Below are positions 37,801 to 48,200 of a DNA stretch of 64,000 nucleotides, in pieces. Location: contig CAIIXF020000001.1 in assembly GCA_903813345.2 (NCBI GenBank), positions 61,955,885 to 62,019,884 of the forward strand, read 5' to 3'. Position 1 is the stretch's first letter, and each line of letters begins with the position of its first letter. This DNA comes from Owenia fusiformis. Taxonomy: Eukaryota > Annelida > Polychaeta > Sabellida > Oweniidae. A program made the position numbers and the translations under genes. The notes below the pieces were generated by a model, which worked only from the letters and a program-made list of their open reading frames with translations, searched no databases and was not told the origin of the DNA.

Positions 37801-40800
37801 GTAAACGGCATTAATTCTCTGGCCAATGGGAACAAAATGGGTTAACACCATTCCTCTAATGTCAAAGAATGTCACAACCATTTGTTTCTTTTGTGGAATT
37901 CCTGGTACTATTTTAGGCTTGGTTGGTGTTGGGGAGTTGTCATGTTTCCACGATGAACTTTGTTGCCTGGTCTCTGGGATGTAGAATGATAGCAATGATT
38001 CGTCACTCGTAATGATCTTGTTAAGAAAGTCATCTCCATCTCTCCGATATTTTGCAAGAAAGTCCCTTGAAGCCTTAACACGCCGGTCTTTCTGCTCCTG
38101 TGTCAAGTCATGCGGCACCCATTTAGCAGACACCTTCTTTAACAGACAGTTCTTTGTCAGTATCCGTTGCACAGTCCCATAGCTCAGATCGTGTTTTTCA
38201 GCCAATTCTCTGATAGAAATTTGCCTATTGTCCCTAACATCAGCTTCAATTGCTTTGATGGTTTGATCATCGAATGACGACACTGGCCTGCCTCCTCGCT
38301 GCTTGTCTACCACTTCATCATATCCACTGGAATACTTGTTAAACCACCTGTAAATGTTTCTCTCAGCAATGGCAGCTTTACCATATGCCTTCTTTATCTG
38401 TCTTATAGTCTCTTTTACACCTTTCCCCAACTTTACACAGAACTTAATGTTTGTTCTTTGCTCTATTTTACTCTGACTTGGCGCCATCTTGAATTGGGTG
38501 GGTTAGTGTCCTTGGTCATGTTAGTATTTGTCATGGATGATGGAAGCAATTCAAAGAAATTGAAAGCTTTTTATGAATGCCTATTGTGACATCACAACTA
38601 TTACATATTTGTTACCATGGCAACAAATATAAAAATCATAGAAAACAAACAATGAACATTTTCAAATGTTACTGACTTTTTAAATTAGAGAAATTCACAA
38701 AAACGTTATGGTTTCTCTTCAATTTGCCCCGGGTTACGCGATATCAGGTTACTATAGCAACCATAATTTCAACCAATGAAATGATTGAATTCCAATCTTT
38801 GAGATGGTAACTCAGAAATGTTGTGGGTACATGTATACCAAATTTCATGAAGATCTGATGAATACTTTTGAAATTACAATGTCTTTGACGTTACTTCTGG
38901 ATCACCCTGTAGTTCTACATGAGAACAATTAACATTAATCAGGAAAGGGTTTAACTTGTTTTTTAATGTTACGCAGTGTGCTCTGAGGTATGATCAGGGT
39001 ATTTCTGACTTAATTTTGCATTAACAGTTTTATTTACATTAGTACTACAAGTATGTCTAAGAAAATATGAACTTACTCCTTTCTCTGGTCTCTATTGATG
39101 GCAACTAGTGAACCTCTATCCCACACAGCATCAAATCCACCAATCACTTGCCTTTATACAGTAGTAAAACAAAAACAATCAAATGCCAAAGTTCACTGAG
39201 TTCTACATTTGTGAGTGTTTGAATAACTTTTATGAATTTGTATTTGTTAATTCATACCATATGGTATGTAATGAACACAATTCAATTATCTCATTCAGAT
39301 TTCATTTATTTTTTCTATTGGATATTAATTCTTAAATGTTGATTTTATATTTAATCATCAACTGATATTGGTGAAAAAAGGTTTACACATACCTAGATAT
39401 GCTAAATAGGTCACAACTGAGGATCTCCAACTTTCCATCAATACTCTATGAGAAGAGAAACACATGCCAAAAATAGCATTATGAATACTGCGGGCTCACA
39501 TGGGAAGGATTCAATATTTTTAATATTTAACAGTAGGAGCTAAGAATAATGTTACAATTTCAATCAAATTATAGAATACTCGTGGAGTTACGACCAAAAA
39601 AAGCTGAAACCTGATTTTTCCATTTTGCCATTTGAGGAATTTCACAAGCACACATTACAATATTTAATTTATAGAATACCTTGTACACAGTGCCCTCTAT
39701 TGGGCCAATAGGTTGTGACTTAAATTCAATTCCCTGCTCCTCTGAGAACTGTTGTATTGCCAGCTCTGCTATCTCAACACCTACCACGTGGTGACCTCTA
39801 TCACACAACCTACATGAAAAATGAGGTAAGTACTATTATTGTTCCGTTATCTTAAGCTGTTGTATTGCCAGCTCTGCTATCTCAACACCTACCACGTGGT
39901 GACCTCTATCATACAACCTACATGAAAAATGAGGTAAGTACTATTATTGTACCTTTATCTAAAGATGTACACATTAAGCTACAATGGCAGATCAAATCTT
40001 TTTTAAACAATTGCTTTTAAAGTTGTTACACTAATTCATTAAGTACCAAAGTTATTAAAACATGATGCGCAACCTTTAATTTAATAATGCGAACTTATTA
40101 TTAGATGCTCAATTAATCAAAGTTATCGTAATGTCTATTCTAGTTTTTTTACAGTTATTTGAATACATACATACCATTTTAAATCAACAGATTTCCCACA
40201 CAAAGGCACAAATATTTTTAATTCTGTTCTACCATCAGTCAATGGCTCTATGTAGGTCTCCAATGCCCTAAATAACAACAGACTCAACGGTATTAAGATT
40301 TGCACTACATGTAGATATGATTGAATGCATTAGTTGAGAATATTTATTAACGCAAAACAAAAAAATATCATTTGAAATTGTGAATGCGATCCACAAAAAC
40401 AAACAACAACAAATATCTAAGATGTCACCAGCTGCCATTTGTTACAGGTGCAAAACTTCAAACACCAACTGCCGCTACAATGCACGAACGATGGTGAGTG
40501 CATTAGTGCTGACATTCTGTCCAACGAGTGTCAAAATACTATTCTCGGTTTGGAAAACGAAGTTCATTACTCTAATTGAGTGTTACCACTGCTTCGGACA
40601 AATTTGATTTTTTTTACATAATATAGATTAGAAAGTATTTTTTCTAATAATCATGATTCAATTTGGGTGATATTAATAGATTTTTCATGAAAAAATGATA
40701 AGCGCAGTACACTGATGAACTTCTTTCTGCAAATCGAGATTTGTATTTTATTTTTTCATAAAAAAACTATTAGCCCAGGAGACTGTTCTCCAAACAGAGA

Positions 40801-41154
40801 CGTGTCCTTTCCTATCATTATTTATTCCAATTAATTCAAACATACAAAATGATAACATTGTTCAGAGAATTGGGGAATAAGGTGCATAAAATAAGATGTG
40901 ACGTCACAGTACAACACAATACATAGATTCCCGAATGATTGACTAAAATGAGCAATATTTCATCATATTTTATACCCGAACTTTGGCTGATTCAGTTCAA
41001 TGATTAACTGTATGTGGTGCTATTCAGCTTTAAAATACAAGTACATGTATATGAAAACTTACTCATGGACGTCAACTTTGTGGAAAGGAACTCTGTCAGG
41101 ATCCCATGAGGTCCATGCTTTGTTCCATTCCAGGGCAGCACGTGCTGTAGACAT
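31814..41154 (-). CDS. TPMT-like methyltransferase, gene A (complete, 8 exons)
   Basis: This encodes a 240-residue member of the thiopurine S-methyltransferase family, cytosolic enzymes that transfer methyl from S-adenosylmethionine to thiols, selenium compounds or related nucleophiles. The true substrate is unknown. Exons: 41063-41154, 40175-40267, 39680-39809, 39393-39445, 39077-39151, 36074-36159, 32853-32897, 31814-31962. All introns are GT-AG and the frame is intact from ATG to TGA (723 nt). Family landmarks are W10/W14/W17 with VPFHKVDVH (22-30), the SAM-binding loop VPLCGKSVDLKW (51-62), GHHVVGVE (67-74), [14 protein letters not shown] (129-142) and GPPH (177-180). The length is close to vertebrate TPMT (about 245). 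The C terminus has a Lys-rich tail. Intron 5 holds a mariner element and intron 6 the 40-bp donor-site array. A (TA)-rich tract lies just upstream of the ATG. No signal peptide or membrane segment is visible. Confidence 0.93.
32051..32715 (+). repeat. GGTCAATTTGAAGCAAGTTG repeat element (copy 1)
   Basis: A non-coding element with internal sub-repeats of about 90-100 bp (AATTGGTCAATTTGAAGCAA, GACCCTGAGGAGGTCATTGA) ends in a C-rich block (CGCCAACCACCACCCG). The last 26 bases form a perfect hairpin, TGTCACCAC/GGTGGTGACA. A homologous copy lies at 59769-60412. This one sits in intron 7 of gene A. Confidence 0.7.
33041..36113 (-). repeat. 40-bp minisatellite carrying the exon 6 splice donor (gene A intron 6)
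   Basis: Roughly 65 tandem units are present, mostly 40 bp, with 36-bp variants lacking 4 bp. Read on the minus strand, each unit is CAGTATGACATGGACCAG + TACTCAG followed by GTAACATCATTTATT. The first 25 nt equal the 3' end of exon 6 (coding QYDMDQYS) and the rest is the intron start including the GT donor. The real exon 6 ends at 36074 as the first unit of the array. An internal duplication repeats the flank (TACCGGTACATTAACTTAAT) at 33041 and 33428. A SINE-like insertion splits the array at 34406-34721. Extending the exon into the next unit reads into an in-frame TGA. Confidence 0.95.
34406..34721 (+). mobile_element. SINE-like or LINE 3'-end insertion inside the 40-bp array
   Basis: About 316 bp unrelated to the array interrupt it. 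The insert ends in (TTGTAA)n-type simple sequence (TAATTGTAATTGTAA) and both sides abut ACTGGTCCAT, which may be a target duplication, although the same bases also occur in every repeat unit. No coding content. The simple-repeat tail suggests retroposition. Confidence 0.6.
36948..38909 (-). mobile_element. Mariner-like DNA transposon with about 190-bp terminal inverted repeats
   Basis: Left end CAGGGTGATCCAGAAGTAAC and right end GTTACTTCTGGATCACCCTG are inverse, flanked by TA on both sides. The inverted repeats run about 190 bp inward, to GCGTAACCCGGGGCAAATT at about 37137 and its inverse at about 38722, unusually long for mariner, where about 30 bp is common. The 1962-bp element carries a minus-strand transposase gene and lies in intron 5 of gene A, in the same orientation as the host gene. 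Confidence 0.93.
37252..38487 (-). pseudogene. Mariner transposase (DD34D) with a 171-bp intron and one premature stop
   Basis: The gene reads from ATG at 38487 through residue 232 (INAVYIAK), where the codon is followed by GTAAGA. A 171-bp non-coding stretch (37621-37791) ends in TTTGTTTTTCAG, after which the frame resumes at 37620 with VLKRDLQRSL, exactly where mariner proteins continue. Visible parts: N-terminal helix-turn-helix region (residues about 1-110, including RNIYRWFNKY and GRPVSS), the WVPHDL linker signature (typically WVPHEL), and catalytic Asp in TSDES, HWDNAPTH and SPDLAPSDFYLYG, with 34 residues between the second and third. A TAA at 37387-37389 truncates the protein at 309 residues. 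In-frame sequence continues 44 codons beyond it to a TGA at 37252-37254. Except for this stop the gene looks intact, implying recent activity. Confidence 0.88.
39751..39950 (-). repeat. 108-bp tandem duplication of the 5' part of gene A exon 3 with its acceptor
   Basis: The sequence from GTTGTATTGCCAGCTCTGC through the exon 3 acceptor and about 30 bp of intron is present at 39751 and again at 39859 (period 108). The outer copy lies in intron 2 and differs by few bases (TCATACAACC for TCACACAACC). It has an intact AG acceptor and the same reading frame for about 17 codons but lacks the rest of the exon, so it is a decoy or pseudo-exon start. Confidence 0.93.
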
Positions 41155-41163
41155 GTTCTGTAT

Positions 41164-41235
41164 CTTCCTTTAATACATATATATATATAAATATACTATA
41201 TAAATATAAATATATAATTATATAAATATATTAAA
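41164..41235. repeat. AT-only low-complexity tract upstream of gene A
   Basis: About 70 bases of almost pure A/T, including (TA)n, lie 10-80 bases upstream of the gene A start codon. The tract may include promoter elements, but no specific TATA box position can be defended. Confidence 0.5.
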
Positions 41236-41255
41236 TTAAACGTCAAAGCAGAAAC

Positions 41256-41600
41256 TTGAAAAGAATCATAACTTCTTCTGCTTCCAAATCTAAAGAGGAT
41301 ATAACTGTGACAAAATGTGAAAAACAAAGATGTGGCTGCTGTGTTCATATTTCTAATGATATTAAATACAATGGCAAAACATTCAACGCCAAGGTATCAA
41401 TGAATTGTGAATCAAGAAACGTATTATATGCCATGAAATGTGTTGGATGTAACGAGATTTACATTGGACATTGTGCTACTGGACATGAACCAAAATTCAC
41501 AATTATGCCTTTTTTTAAATTTCATGAAGACGATATCGAACAAAGAATCGCCATGGAAAATCATTTTATTAACATTTTTCAATCCAAACTAAACAAATAA
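41256..41600 (+). pseudogene. Penelope-like element fragment with GIY-YIG endonuclease core
   Basis: A 114-codon frame has the features of the C-terminal part of Penelope-like retroelements: a Cys-rich linker (CEKQRCGCC), then SRNVLYAMKCVGCNEIYIGH, which matches the GIY-YIG core with NV-Y and the Y-I-G motif, and an ending MENHFINIFQSKLNK like the terminal part of these proteins. The segment between the Y-I-G motif and the terminus is shorter than usual, so an internal deletion is likely. No reverse transcriptase lies directly upstream. The motif AACAAATAAATTGTTTATTG follows at 41590 and recurs at about 42484 and 42571, perhaps marking repeated element termini. Confidence 0.7.
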
Positions 41601-41859
41601 ATTGTTTATTGGTTACTATACATGTAACGGTTAATTGTACGTGATGGATAAATACTACTGACGATAATTAATTGTATTAATATTACGTCATATTTTTATT
41701 TATTTTTTATTTATTTATTTGGATTCTACGCTTTTATAACAGCGGCACTACAATTGTGTGCGTCCAGTTGGACATTTACATACAATATTAGCATTTTTTC
41801 TAAAACATGTTTAAAACCAGCTTTATGTAGTCTGTTAAAGTACTAAAATAATTGTTATG

Positions 41860-42429
41860 CTAAAATACTGACTTTAAAAAACATTTACTAATGTTGTCAA
41901 AAGTGTGACCCATATCGTGTCCACCTAGGTTATAAGCCTCATCCCTGATAATCCATTTTAACTGCTGTAGGGGAGGACTTTCAAAGAATATGTCAGAAAG
42001 ATTTTTGGGTATCGTTTTGCTTATAGTTTCATGAAAAATAGCTCGGTCAGCTTGAAATTGTGGGCATATCGTAAGTCTATGCTCCAGATTTTCTATTGTG
42101 TCTGGGCACCATTCGCACGTGGGAGATATGGGGGGGACTATGTTCTTCCATTTACTCTTTTCATATCGCAAGTTGAACTTCCCTGCACGTGCAAGGAACT
42201 TAATGCGGGCACTTTTGAAGTCGAAATCATTTTGAAGATAATACGCTAAACCATTGTCTGGCTGTAAATTTAGGGAATTGTAAAGGTTAAGACTGCTTTT
42301 CTTTGCAACTCCCTCCAATATGTAATCGTTAGACATTTTATGAATTCTTTCTGTGTAAAATCTTCTAATATTTTCCTCTGGCTCTTTACTCCCACCTGAG
42401 AAACCTAACTTAATCAATGCGCTATGCAT
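41860..42429 (-). pseudogene. LINE ORF2 C-terminal fragment
   Basis: A 189-codon frame contains a C-terminal LINE knuckle (CEWCPDTIENLEHRLTICPQF), preceded by a basic region (ARIKFLARAGKFNLRYEKSKW) typical of the post-RT domain of LINEs such as the one at 11937-14349. No RT core is present upstream, so this is a truncated relic. It lies between copies of the AACAAATAAATTGTTTATTG motif. Confidence 0.65.
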
Positions 42430-42833
42430 AAAATGTACATAATTCGTACATATACCCTTTTACCTGTATATTTTTAAACCAAAAATAAACAAATGAATTG
42501 TTTATTGGTTACTTTATAAGCGAATTATATTTATATTACATCATACTTACCTGAATATAGCTTAAACCAAAACTAAACAAATAAATTGTTTATTGGTTTC
42601 CATGACGTTTAATTAATTATATTAATATTACGTCATACTTACCTGTATACCTCTTGTTCTCATTTTTGAAAAATCTACTGAGGAATAAAGAAACATGTTT
42701 AGATTTTCAAACGTATTTTATTAGTTCTTCTTATTTCTACTTATAAATATATATATATTCAGGGTGTCTCAAAAATTATATCAAAGTAAACATAAGAAAA
42801 CCCTGTAAGTGATGAAGGTATATTTTTGAAATA

Positions 42834-44077
42834 CAGGGTGGTGTATAAAAAAGTGAACCCCTGCAACAGGCTATAATTTTCCTTAAAGTCCCCGTGTAAA
42901 GTTTAAACCACTTTGGCTTATACTGTAGTCTTACCCAATGTTATCAAAGTGTGATATGTGAAGTTTTTGATAGACTTTTTGTTCAAAAATTTGTGAATTT
43001 ATTTAAAACTAACTTTTAGAGGTCACATATATCTTTTAATTAGCCACAATTCATACCAATGCATAGCATTCATCCTTGCATGTTTTTTGCTGAAAAAATT
43101 AAGAAAATCGGTTCATAAATAAGCGAGACATGAACTTATCAGTGCAAGAAAATGGTTCCGAGAAAAATGCATTTCAAAATTTTAGTTCTCATAGAAACCA
43201 ATGGTACAATGATATCTAAATCATAATATATTTTTCCTTTTAACCTAATTAGACAATCAACATTGATTGATTATTGAAGTCTAGCATATTGAGAAAAGAT
43301 AGACATCGAAAAAAAAATTTCAATTTTTTTCAAAAAGTTTTTGGTACCTTTGTGACATCACTAATGTTTCAAAATATTTTTGATATGCTAAAACATTGAA
43401 GTGGCCCATTAAATATGGCATTTTATTATTGAAATAGTGTGTCCTTTGTTCAATCTTTGCATTGGTGTTAAAAGGATAATCTTTTTTGAAATGCATTAAG
43501 AAATATTTGATAATTAAAAAATTTCAACTTTTTTTGAAAAATGGCGGGAATTTTGAATATTTGAGAAATGAAATGCTCACAACTTTTTTTTCAAAAATCT
43601 CTAAAATAACTTTTTAAGTAATGACAAATAGTAAATGAATGATAAAAAAATATTTTCAAACTTTAGACGGGGACTTTAATACTTGAATGAATAGACTCAA
43701 ATTATGACATGTTGTAGAGAAAGGTCTAAAATTTTGGTAGGTGCCATAATTTATTCTCAGTCTTAAATTTTGAAGAAATTTCAGGAGTTAAACAAACATG
43801 CCTGAAAATTAGATTTCTTTGGATGACAATAACTTTGAAACTAACAAAGGTATAGGATGCTAGTTTTAAGCCATAATGTGTGGGATTCAAAATTGAACAA
43901 ACTCATCCATTTTCAGTAATATTTGGTTAGGGTTTACAATTTCTGCAAATTTCAAGACTTAGGGAAATGTATGGTACCAACATAGACCTTCCTCTACAAC
44001 ATGTGAAAATAAAAAGAATTCCTGCAAGTAATAATATGGCCTGTTGCAGCAGGGGTTCACTTTTTTGGACCACCCTG
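42834..44077. mobile_element. Non-autonomous mariner-type element (1.24 kb)
   Basis: Left end CAGGGTGGTGTATAAAAAAG with GTGAACCCCTGCAACAGG, and right end CCTGTTGCAGCAGGGGTTCA with CTTTTTTGGACCACCCTG, are inverse over about 40 bp and flanked by TA. The interior is AT-rich with no transposase frame on either strand. It could have been mobilised in trans by a mariner transposase. A truncated relative lies at 30924-31250, and another CAGGGTGTCTCAAAAA end at about 42761. Confidence 0.85.
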
Positions 44078-44412
44078 TATCTGACAGACAATTTAATTAT
44101 CATAAACATCTGAAAGTTTCACCAGGTAATTCTTCCACTCAGTTTTGAAGACAAATTTGTTTTAGCACATGAATCATTAAATCCACTGGAATTGCATTCA
44201 GCTCTGTACTGATCGTTATTCATAGCATGTCATCTGAATTGTCAAACTTCTCAGTAAGTAGTTACAAATATCTATGAATTTTTAACTACTTAGTGGAGAA
44301 TGAATTCTTTTTATCATATAAACAATAGAATGTATTCTAAGTTGTTTTTGGAAAACCAAGTATATAGTACATGTATAGTACATATATGTACTATATAACA
44401 CATACATTTAGA

Positions 44413-45105
44413 AAAATTAGTACCGTGGGTACTGGGCTCACATGGTGACAGAAAAAACTGATATAATTTTTTTGCTGATTTTTTGCAACAAAATTATTTC
44501 AAGCCACTTGCCACTATTTTGGACTGACTGAGAGACAGATGGACAAATCGATGTTAAGTAAAATGGCTGAAAAAAAACCAGATATAATTTTTTGCCAATT
44601 ATTTATAACAAAATTATTTCATACAACTACTCTTTACAGTGACATGACTTTTTACAATGCAGGACAGCTGAAATTATTTGTAAAGCTAGGAAATGGGCAA
44701 AAAGTGAATTTCGCGAAACAAGAATGGCGACCATTTTGAAAATAGGCGGGCTTTTGAACCAAGAGTCATAGGAGAGTTTTTGTATTGATGTTGAACAAAA
44801 TTAACTTAAAACGGGAATCCTATCGACAGAGGGTTTAAGGTAAATGGTCCAAAAGTGGATTTTGCGAGACATGACTTTTTACAATGTAGGACACTTGAAA
44901 TTATTTGTAAAGCTAGGAAATGGGTCAAAAGTGAATTACGCGAGACAAAAATGGCAGCCATTTTGAAAATAGGCGAGCTTTTGAACCAGGAGTCATAGGG
45001 GAGTTTTCTGTATTGACGTTGAACAGAAATAACTTAAAACAGGAATCCTATCGACAGAGGTTTTAAAACGTGCCACTATTGTTGACGGACGAACAGACAG
45101 ACCTC
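44413..45105 (+). mobile_element. GCTCACATGGTGA repeat element, two units
   Basis: It starts ATTAGTACCGTGGGTACTGG, followed by GCTCACATGGTGACAG, and contains about two units of the roughly 350-bp repeat (GGATATAATTTTTTGC, AAGCTAGGAAATGGG, AATGGCGGCCATTTTG, GAACCAGGAGTCATAGG). It ends near GACGGACGAACAGACAGACC. Non-coding. It lies immediately downstream of gene B. Confidence 0.8.
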
Positions 45106-45284
45106 AAACATGAAATCATGCATCTTTACTGTCTTATGATAAGATGAAATTCATCTGCTATGATTGAATATGTTCATAGTGGTTTATTTGATCAATTAAC
45201 TAGGATACAGGCAACCACTTACTCAGCCTACTTTAAGACAAGATGTTACAAACAAAACCAGCTAACATCCTTAATCCTCAACTA

Positions 45285-48200
45285 TCACACATCCTTGGAG
45301 TGTTGAAACAGTGAACTAACATTCAGTAGCCAAAACAAAAAGTGAAGATGGAAGCAGTTCATTGAAATGTAGCAAGTAAGTTCAAAACATTTGGATAAGT
45401 CAAGCATAATTAAATGGATCACAGGAAATTTAAATTTATCTTTTACTGAGCAGTTGTAATATTGGATGTTATACCTTTTCTGGAGAGAGTGTACCTTCTG
45501 ATGGAAAGCAGAAAGACGCCAGGCACGATGTTGCTCACCAAAACTATCATTTAGCTCAAGTCTTAGAACATCACAATCAGCACCTGGAATTGACTCACAT
45601 ATAATTCACTCATTTATTGCCTTATCATTTCAAAAGCAAAAACCTTTACATTAATTGAAAATTATTATATTGCTTTAGTTGCTTTGCATATACATGTGAT
45701 CACCTCATTTAGGAATAAGTTATTTTGAAGTTTATGTATAAGCAGAGACTTGAGAGCCACGCTAATGAATTAATAACACATAATCACCATATTTAGCAAT
45801 AAGTTACTTTTGAATTAATGTATAAGCAGAGACTTGAGGGTCACACCAATGAAATAATTTCCGCCATGGGTTAATATGTTACAATGTTAAAAGTACAGTG
45901 ACAGAGATGATGCCCATTTCTGAATAAAATATAAAAACACTTATCTGACAGAGACTAGATGTATTATAACATTTGGCCAAAAGGTCAATTACCTTGAAAT
46001 TAGCTTACCTTGCAACCCGGTGTGAAAGAAATTATAGTCCCCAAGGGATTATGGTCCCCCTTCTTCACGGCCCTTACTGGCCCTGATTGTGTATAAGATA
46101 ATAAGGGAAAGAAGTCACCATATAAATCAATAGAGAGTAGGACCATAAATTGATACCCTTTTACACCGGCAATCTCAATATTATGAAACTCTACATTAAA
46201 ATCAACCCAGTAATCTCAATTACAAGCAACTCAATAACTTTACTTTAATATACATGTAGTGCAGTTGGGCTCATTTGTATCATCATTAAAATGGAAATAT
46301 CATTGAAATAGTTTCCTACCAAAGAGTTCTTGAAGTTGACCATCAGCTACATGGTGAGGTGGGCCATTGTACTTGGTATAATCATATTCATAAGATACCA
46401 GAAGACATACAACATCTGACCTCATCAAACTCAGGAGAACTTGGCAGTATCTAAATACAAACATATAATATCATATAATTATACTATAGTTCTATGGTGA
46501 GGTGGACCATTGTACATGGTATTGTCATAATTATAAGATACAAGAAGACATACAGCATATCACATCATCAAACTCAGGATAACTTGGCAGTATCTAAAAA
46601 CAAACATATAATATCATATAATTATACTATGGTTCTTTGGTGAGGTGGACCATTGTACATGGTATTGTCATAATTATAAGATACCAGAAGACATACAGCA
46701 ACTGACACAATCAAACTCAGGAGAGCTTGGCAGTATCTAAATACAAACATTACCAATATTAAAACATGTACATGTAGTAGCATTATACACTATGGTTCTT
46801 AACTTATTACAATGTATGCTTCAATTTGCATGATGTCGCTTATAATGCAAACAACAGATCTGATGTGTATTCAGAATATTTTATAATGAGAACTTCTCTT
46901 TATTTACTTGCCTGGGCCTGTCAGATGGTTCAATAGCAACAAAAGCCCCTCTGTCCCAAACAGCATCGAATTGGCCTTCAACATCTCTGTAAACATATTC
47001 ATACATGTATTAAACATATATCATAGCATTTATGCAAATTGTGGATATTGTTTACCAACAAATACTTTATAATTTAAGCTTTACTGTACCTGCACCCAGA
47101 GTAGACCAAAGTTAAAGTCTGATCTTTATGTAAAACACAATATTTGGATGTATCTTTATTTTTATAAATTCGACAACTAACAAGATTATGAATGCCTATA
47201 TATTAAAACGACATCGCTAATAACGGTATTTCCAGTGCAGAATAAAAGCACAATGAAAAATAAAATATCATTTTGGATAAGCCGGGAGTCTAACCATGAT
47301 ATGACCGTGCGGGAAGCATTTTCGCCCTAGACCACATGGACCGAATATATACAGAGAGCTCAATCAATGCTACTCATCGAAACGGTTTTAATGTACAAGT
47401 CACGTGATATTCTTAGGCGATGAATTTCCAAGAAATCAGACGGCCGACGAACGTCGAAGCAATGGAAGAAACAATCGTGATAATGACTCCTTTATCGTGA
47501 GTATTTGTGCAAATTCTTTGCCCAATTGTTCATCAGCGTATATCCTCTCAATTTAGCTCAAAATATCACCAGGGACATCTGAACAACTCATGATGAGTTC
47601 TCATCGGCCGATTTCTAAATCGACCGGGCGCCGGTGACTTTTCACTGATGTCTTGATCTAATCGTGAGTATGGTCACATTAGTACAGGCATCGTACGGTG
47701 CCCGCAATCAATTGTATCTGAAAGACATCGCACGGGTATCGCAAGGCTATCTGCCGATGACCGTACGGCACCCGCCAGGACATCGGTCGATCTACAGGCC
47801 TCTAGATTTATACTAAATCCCTGTATGACCTTGTATGACTGTTCCACATGGCGTGAATGCAACATTTGAAAACGAAATACTTTGATAGACATGACTTCCA
47901 GGATGGTAATGGTCCCTCAAAGGCTGTGTTTAAACAATTTAAACATTTAAACCCCTCTACACTATATTAACAATTCCCCATAGGGAAAACTCGTGCTATC
48001 CATTGTTTTCAGCATAATTTTGGTCTTCGGAAATTGATATCTTTAAAACTAGACTTTCAATACCATTCTATTTTTGAACATGTCTTGACCCCTGAATAAT
48101 GTTTTCATGCAATAAAAATCAGAAAAGGGAGATCCTCTTTTGAGTAAATAGGTTCAATATTTTGAAAAACATATATCCCTATTCATAATTTTTTTAATTG

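Noticed and set aside
39569-39808. A single-exon 79-residue protein starting MCDRGHHVVGVE
   Set aside because: Its start Met and its last ~35 residues are artefacts. The real exon is 39680-39809, joined to neighbours in the gene A model.
47674-47892. 72-codon minus-strand frame in a GC-rich block
   Set aside because: It overlaps a self-complementary MITE-like segment and shows no recognisable domain.
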